NCBI GenBank assembly: GCA_036847245.1
Contig: DAIUAL010000128.1
Coordinates: forward strand, 1 to 9,648
Length of the DNA: 9,648 bases
Reading direction: 5' to 3'
From: UBA4661 sp002405405
GTDB lineage: Bacteria > Bacteroidota > Ignavibacteria > Kapaibacteriales > UBA4661
Position numbers and translations under genes: made by a program
In this document: piece after piece, positions 5,486-9,648 of the stretch
Position numbering within the stretch: the first letter of the stretch is position 1
Layout of the letters: each line of letters starts with the position of its first letter
Notes under the pieces: generated by a model
Database searches by the model: none
What the model saw: the letters and a program-made list of their open reading frames with translations, nothing else
What the model was told of the DNA's origin: nothing

Positions 5486-8176
5486 ATGACATTAGAAGAA
5501 ATAATATTAAAGGCGAAAGCATATGAATTTTCTCTGGAGAGATTCGAATCCCAAGAGAGAAGCAGAGTTGATTTTGTTTCGCATTTTCCTTTGGAGCGCA
5601 TTGTCGACCTGACACTTGATGAATATGCCCAAGGTACGGACAAAAACAGTTTTACTTATTGGCTTGAGTTTAAAAAAGTACTTTTTGGGATTGGAGGTAG
5701 TTATGCATCTAAATTTGGAGTGTATAAAAGCAAAGATGGAAACTATTACTCAGATGCAGGTCCTAATAAAATCCCATTACAAGGTATAGAACTCCAAAGA
5801 CAATTCGATAAGATTAAATCAGGTATTATAAGAGCATTAGACTTGACGAAGGATGATAAAATTTCAGAGATCAAACAACTTGATATTCCTTTATGGCAGA
5901 TGATTTTGCTTAAGATATTAGCGATTTACTACCCAGATAAGTTTATTCCAATTGGTGCGTTTGATGCTCTTATTGATTTAGGAAAGGATTTAAACCTGAG
6001 TATCATTGAAGTCACAAAAAAAAATCTTATCGAAATCAATTACGAATGCAATAAAATTTTACGAAGCACACCAACATTGAAAGATTGGGATTATGAAAAT
6101 CTTGGTTCATTTATTTGGAAACATTATAGGAAGGATCTTGAAGATCAATCCACACCTTCCGACAAGAAGATGAGATACTGGTTATATGCACCGGGTGAAG
6201 GTGCTGAAATGTGGGAAGAATTTTACGAACAAGGAATTTTTGCTTTGGGATGGGATCAACTTGGAGACCTCAATAATTACCAAACCAAAGATCAGATTGT
6301 TAAAAAACTTCAAGAGTTAGAAAGCACCTCTACTTCAAAGAAAAATGATGCAGGTGCAACTTTTGATTTTATGCATGAGATTTCTGTTGATGATGTTGTT
6401 ATTGTAAAAAAAGGACGAAAGGAACTACTGGGGTATGGCATTGTCAATTCAGACTATTATTATGATCATTCCAGAGAGAAATACAAGCATTGCAGAAAAG
6501 TTGAGTGGAAGAAAAAGGGACATTGGCAAACGGACGATATGTTGGTAGTAAAAACATTGACAGACATTACCGACCTTTCGACTGAAATTCCTCAATACAA
6601 TTTTTATTATCAGCGACTATTTGCTTTAATGAATCAAAATGAACAACAGAATGACAAAGATCTTTCAACAAAAACTCACCATAACAAGTCTTTAAATACC
6701 ATTTTATTTGGTCCTCCTGGAACCGGTAAAACGTACAACACCGTCAATAAAGCAATTAGGATTATCAATTCTAACTTCAATCTCGATCAAAATAATAGGG
6801 AAGCTATAAAGACTGAGTTTGACCGCTTGATGCACGATGGACAAATTGTTTTTACAACATTTCATCAAAGCATGAGCTATGAAGATTTCATTGAAGGAAT
6901 AAAGCCAATTGAACCAAAAGACGGTCAACCAATGACATACAAAGTTGTTGATGGCATTTTCAAAAGAGCATGTGCTCTTGCAGCCCATCATTGTTATAAG
7001 ATATTCGAGAAATCGAAAACGGATACTAATTCGTACACATTTGATGATTTATATAGTGCATTTATTGATTCAATTCAACATCAATTAGACAAAAAAACTC
7101 CTCCAATGTTTAAAACAATAACAGGAAGAGAAGTGGAGGTAAAAGAGATAAATAGTAATGATTCTATAATTGCAAGGGCAAGAAATTCCGTTGCAAGAAG
7201 TTCTGCACCTCTAACAAAAGAAAAAATTCAGAAACTCTATGACACGTTTAAAACGATTGAAGAAATTAAAGACTTAAGTCAAGTACAAGAAGCAGTTCAG
7301 GTGACCCCTAGAATAACAGAATTTTATGCTGTTTTTTCCGGATTAAAACAATTTGAACAGAACTGGAAATCGGATGAACAACCAATACATAAGAGTATAG
7401 AAGTTGAAGCTTTGGGATTAGATGAAATACAAAAAAAATTCAATGCAGGTGTTTATCATGAAGCGGTAAAACGTTTCGGCAAGAGTGCTGAAAAGGTTGT
7501 CTTGATCATCGATGAAATAAACAGAGGAAATGTGTCTCAGATATTTGGTGAGCTTATTACATTAATTGAAGATGATAAGCGATTAGGAGGAGAAGAATCC
7601 TTAGAGGTAACACTTCCCTATAGTAAAACAAAGTTCGGTGTTCCACCAAATCTCCACATTGTCGGAACTATGAATACCGCAGATCGAAGTGTTGAAGCAC
7701 TTGATGCTGCATTACGAAGAAGATTCAGTTTCGAAGAAATGCCTCCACAACCGCATTTGATTGCAGAGAAAGGAAATTTGAAAGAAGCGAATGGACATGT
7801 TAACGGCATTGACTTAGCTGACTTACTAACAACGATCAATAAAAGAATTGAAAAACTCTTGGATAAAGATCATCTGATAGGACACAGCTATTTTATGTCC
7901 GTAGCCGAATTAGACGATTTGAAAGTAGCATTTCAAAATAAAATCATTCCTTTACTCCAAGAATATTTCTTTGGAGATTTTGGAAAGATTGGATTAGTGT
8001 TAGGGGAAGAATTTTTTGATCGCAAGGACACACATTCCAATGATAATATCTTTGCCGTTTTTCATGAATACGAAAGTTCTGATTTTTCTGAGAGACCAAC
8101 GTATCATCTTCTCAATGTTTCAAAAATGAGCGATGAGGATTTTGTCACTGCAATACATACACTGTTGAAAAAGTAA
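5486..8176 (+). CDS. mcrB: McrB-type AAA+ GTPase subunit with EVE/PUA-like domain
   Basis: An 896-aa motor subunit of a modification-dependent restriction enzyme. Residues 1-220 form an N-terminal region with a WLEFKKVLFGIGGSYASKFG motif that I cannot name. About 229-375 looks like an EVE/PUA-like domain (RYWLYAPGEGAEMWEEFYEQ, then FALGWDQLGDL, and DDVVIVKKGRKELLGYGIV), a fold known to bind modified cytosine. The AAA+ core has Walker A GPPGTGKT (409-416), FTTFHQSMSYEDFIEG (456-471), Walker B VVLIIDEINRGN (671-682), the McrB signature MNTADRS (729-735) and ALRRRF (742-747). About 150 residues, roughly 505-655, are inserted before Walker B. The protein is much longer than E. coli McrB (about 460 aa) because of the N-terminal domains and the insert. 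The McrB hexamer hydrolyses GTP in the E. coli system and drives McrC cleavage; the nucleotide preference here is inferred. mcrC follows after 1 bp. The gene is intact, though it has A9 and A8 runs. Confidence 0.93.
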   Translation: MTLEEIILKAKAYEFSLERFESQERSRVDFVSHFPLERIVDLTLDEYAQGTDKNSFTYWLEFKKVLFGIGGSYASKFGVYKSKDGNYYSDAGPNKIPLQGIELQRQFDKIKSGIIRALDLTKDDKISEIKQLDIPLWQMILLKILAIYYPDKFIPIGAFDALIDLGKDLNLSIIEVTKKNLIEINYECNKILRSTPTLKDWDYENLGSFIWKHYRKDLEDQSTPSDKKMRYWLYAPGEGAEMWEEFYEQGIFALGWDQLGDLNNYQTKDQIVKKLQELESTSTSKKNDAGATFDFMHEISVDDVVIVKKGRKELLGYGIVNSDYYYDHSREKYKHCRKVEWKKKGHWQTDDMLVVKTLTDITDLSTEIPQYNFYYQRLFALMNQNEQQNDKDLSTKTHHNKSLNTILFGPPGTGKTYNTVNKAIRIINSNFNLDQNNREAIKTEFDRLMHDGQIVFTTFHQSMSYEDFIEGIKPIEPKDGQPMTYKVVDGIFKRACALAAHHCYKIFEKSKTDTNSYTFDDLYSAFIDSIQHQLDKKTPPMFKTITGREVEVKEINSNDSIIARARNSVARSSAPLTKEKIQKLYDTFKTIEEIKDLSQVQEAVQVTPRITEFYAVFSGLKQFEQNWKSDEQPIHKSIEVEALGLDEIQKKFNAGVYHEAVKRFGKSAEKVVLIIDEINRGNVSQIFGELITLIEDDKRLGGEESLEVTLPYSKTKFGVPPNLHIVGTMNTADRSVEALDAALRRRFSFEEMPPQPHLIAEKGNLKEANGHVNGIDLADLLTTINKRIEKLLDKDHLIGHSYFMSVAELDDLKVAFQNKIIPLLQEYFFGDFGKIGLVLGEEFFDRKDTHSNDNIFAVFHEYESSDFSERPTYHLLNVSKMSDEDFVTAIHTLLKK

Positions 8177-8177
8177 A

Positions 8178-9437
8178 TTGAGAAGGAAAGGGAAACATAT
8201 CACCGTATTTGAACATCAAATAATCAAACTCAATCAAGAGATTGATGGAGTATTATTTGACCATGCAAAACTAAAGGCACTTCAATCATTTTATGGAGAC
8301 AACGGGGTACCGTACTTTACGCTGATTCACAATGGCGTTAGATTCAATGAATATGTGGGTGTAATTCAAGTAGGAGAAACACTTATTGAGGTTTTACCCA
8401 AAGCGGATAGACAGTCTGGTCCAGAAAGCGATAAGAGTAAATGGAGAGACATCTTGATCGGCATGATAAAAGCTGTGGGGCTTTTTGAACTCCACGCACC
8501 AAGCAGCAGTAACCTGAACATTATACCAAACTCAATTTTGGATTTATACTTTGAACTATTCGTTAATGAGATCGAATATCTTCTTCACACCGGGTTAATC
8601 AAACGCTATCGTAAGAAGCAGGAGAATGTATTTGCTCTTAAAGGGAAAATTCTTTTTCAAAAAAACATTCAACACAATGTTATTCATCAAGAAAGGTTTT
8701 TTGTTGAACATACGACCTATGATCTTGAGCATCTACTTCATTTTGTTTTATATAAAACTCTTCGCTTATTGAAAACGATAAATAGAAACGGTTTTCTTCA
8801 AAGCAGAATTGGTGCATTGTTCTTGTGCTTTCCGGAAATGCCGAATATTGAAGTTACCAAAGAAACTTTTCAACGAATACAATTCAATCGTAAAACCGAA
8901 TGTTATCGTAAGGCAATAGATATTGCAACATTGCTTTTGCTTCATTACCATCCTGACATTAGTAAAGGGCGAAACAATGTATTGGCTTTGATGTTTGATA
9001 TGAATAAACTTTGGGAAACTTTCGTTTTCGTTAGTTTAAAAAAACATGCGGTATGCAGAACAATTTCCAGTCAGACATCAAAGTATTTTTGGGAGCAAGA
9101 AAACCATTCAAGAACTTCCATACGACCGGACATCCTTCTTAATGAAGGAGATGAAAATCATTGTGTCGTACTTGACACCAAGTGGAAAAATATGAAGGGT
9201 AACAATCCATCTCCTGACGATTTAAGACAGATGTTTGTGTATTGCGAATACTTCAAAGCGAAAAAAGCCGCCCTGATTTATCCAGGGGTAAAATTAAACA
9301 AGGTGAATGGACATTATTTGGATAGGGAATTTCACATGGAATGCAGTGTAATGACATTTCCTGCTGAAACTCAAATTAGGGATTGGCAAAGAAGCATCAG
9401 CAACGAAATTGAAACTTGGATACATCACAATCAATGA
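8178..9437 (+). CDS. mcrC: McrC-type nuclease subunit of the McrBC system
   Basis: A 419-aa partner of the preceding McrB. The N-terminal part (ITVFEHQIIKL, then GVIQVGETLIEVLPKAD at 61-77) matches the beta-rich McrB-contacting region of McrC. The C-terminal part holds the PD-(D/E)xK nuclease: FDMNKLWETFV (273-283), the catalytic Asp of RPD (D318), the D333-T-K335 motif in VLDTKWK, and a conserved DLRQMFVYCEYF helix (348-359). All expected catalytic residues are present, so it should be active. The only usable start is TTG 8178, since upstream in this frame there is a TGA at 8166 and no ATG is near. It lies one base after the mcrB stop, so translation probably depends on re-initiation by ribosomes that have just finished mcrB. 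McrBC enzymes cut between distant modified sites as McrB translocates. Confidence 0.92.
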   Translation: MRRKGKHITVFEHQIIKLNQEIDGVLFDHAKLKALQSFYGDNGVPYFTLIHNGVRFNEYVGVIQVGETLIEVLPKADRQSGPESDKSKWRDILIGMIKAVGLFELHAPSSSNLNIIPNSILDLYFELFVNEIEYLLHTGLIKRYRKKQENVFALKGKILFQKNIQHNVIHQERFFVEHTTYDLEHLLHFVLYKTLRLLKTINRNGFLQSRIGALFLCFPEMPNIEVTKETFQRIQFNRKTECYRKAIDIATLLLLHYHPDISKGRNNVLALMFDMNKLWETFVFVSLKKHAVCRTISSQTSKYFWEQENHSRTSIRPDILLNEGDENHCVVLDTKWKNMKGNNPSPDDLRQMFVYCEYFKAKKAALIYPGVKLNKVNGHYLDREFHMECSVMTFPAETQIRDWQRSISNEIETWIHHNQ

Positions 9438-9481
9438 GGGAATAGTCATTTTTCGTCACACTTGGTGAGTTTTCTGTCCCT
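9437..9481. terminator. Weak two-way terminator candidate between convergent genes
   Basis: AGGGA at 9437-9441 can pair with TCCCT at 9477-9481. Inside lies a small hairpin, TCAC (9456-9459) with GTGA (9465-9468), followed by a short T-run at 9470-9473. The position between convergent genes favours a terminator, but both stems are short and the T-run is poor. Confidence 0.25.
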
Positions 9482-9648
9482 ACACCTTGATAATCGACAG
9501 GTAGTGCGTCAGATTGTGATACATGCCATAACCGGAATATAACCACAAGCGATAATGACCGCGTTTGCGGATGAAGACTTTTACCGTTACGGATGGTTGC
9601 CCTTCTTCAGAATGGGCAATGTCCATGTCGCCACGCACATTGGAAACA
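9480..9648 (-). CDS. C-terminal end of an unrecognised protein, partial
   Basis: On the - strand a frame open from the window edge runs 55 codons to a TAG whose complement is at 9480-9482. The visible residues run from VSNVRGDMDIAHSEEGQPSV, through VTVKVFIRKRGHYRLWLYSG, to YGMYHNLTHYLSIIKV. The alternating hydrophobic and polar pattern, with many Tyr and Trp residues, suggests a beta-rich C-terminal domain, but I do not recognise the family. It converges on mcrC, and its base composition looks richer in G+C than the mcrBC genes. It is therefore probably not part of the restriction system and may be a resident host gene at the island edge. It is too short for the usual six-frame length cut-offs, and the 5' part is outside the window, so I cannot exclude that it is a chance frame. 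Confidence 0.55.
   Translation of the reverse strand, partial: VSNVRGDMDIAHSEEGQPSVTVKVFIRKRGHYRLWLYSGYGMYHNLTHYLSIIKV

Overview
The window is a stretch of a bacterial defence island. The organism is probably a member of Bacteroidota or a related FCB lineage. The clues are one promoter element of the Bacteroidota type (TAnnTTTG, at 5084-5091), the general lack of strong Shine-Dalgarno sequences, and family resemblance of the proteins. This assignment is tentative. All complete genes are on the + strand; one partial gene enters from the right on the - strand.

Left part (2-4909): a tightly packed four-gene operon that continues upstream of the window. It holds a GHKL-type ATPase whose N-terminus lies off the window, a small STAS-like protein of the DUF4325 type, a PIN-domain nuclease gene, and a type I restriction subunit gene, hsdR. 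The gaps are 24 bp, 1 bp and a 4-bp ATGA overlap, so the first three genes are physically built into the restriction operon; hsdM and hsdS presumably lie upstream. The PIN gene and hsdR are each interrupted by one in-frame stop codon (TAA at 1224-1226, TGA at 3506-3508). The reading frame and the family motifs resume in the same frame after each stop. The two genes that would encode nucleases are therefore broken, while the GHKL and STAS-like genes look intact.

Middle (4910-5485): a non-coding and regulatory stretch around a small HipB/Y4mF-type HTH antitoxin gene (5110-5319) that has no HipA toxin gene beside it. Upstream of it are three near-identical palindromes of the form ACCC-N4-GGGT spaced exactly 41 bp apart. 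The third overlaps the predicted promoter, which suggests autorepression by cooperative binding.

Right part (5486-9437): a two-gene McrBC-type modification-dependent restriction system. McrB is long (896 aa), with an extra N-terminal region and an EVE/PUA-like candidate modified-base reader ahead of the GTPase-type AAA+ motor. McrC carries a C-terminal PD-(D/E)xK nuclease. mcrC starts with TTG one base after the mcrB stop. These genes look more A+T-rich than the hsd operon, consistent with a separate origin. After a 42-bp gap comes the C-terminal end of an unrecognised convergent gene (9480-9648, - strand), whose composition looks more G+C-rich and which may mark the island edge.

The most interesting unit is the GHKL + STAS-like + PIN triad nested in the type I restriction operon. 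It resembles a partner-switching regulator (kinase-like ATPase plus STAS protein) wired to a toxic nuclease. I do not know a named defence system with this content.
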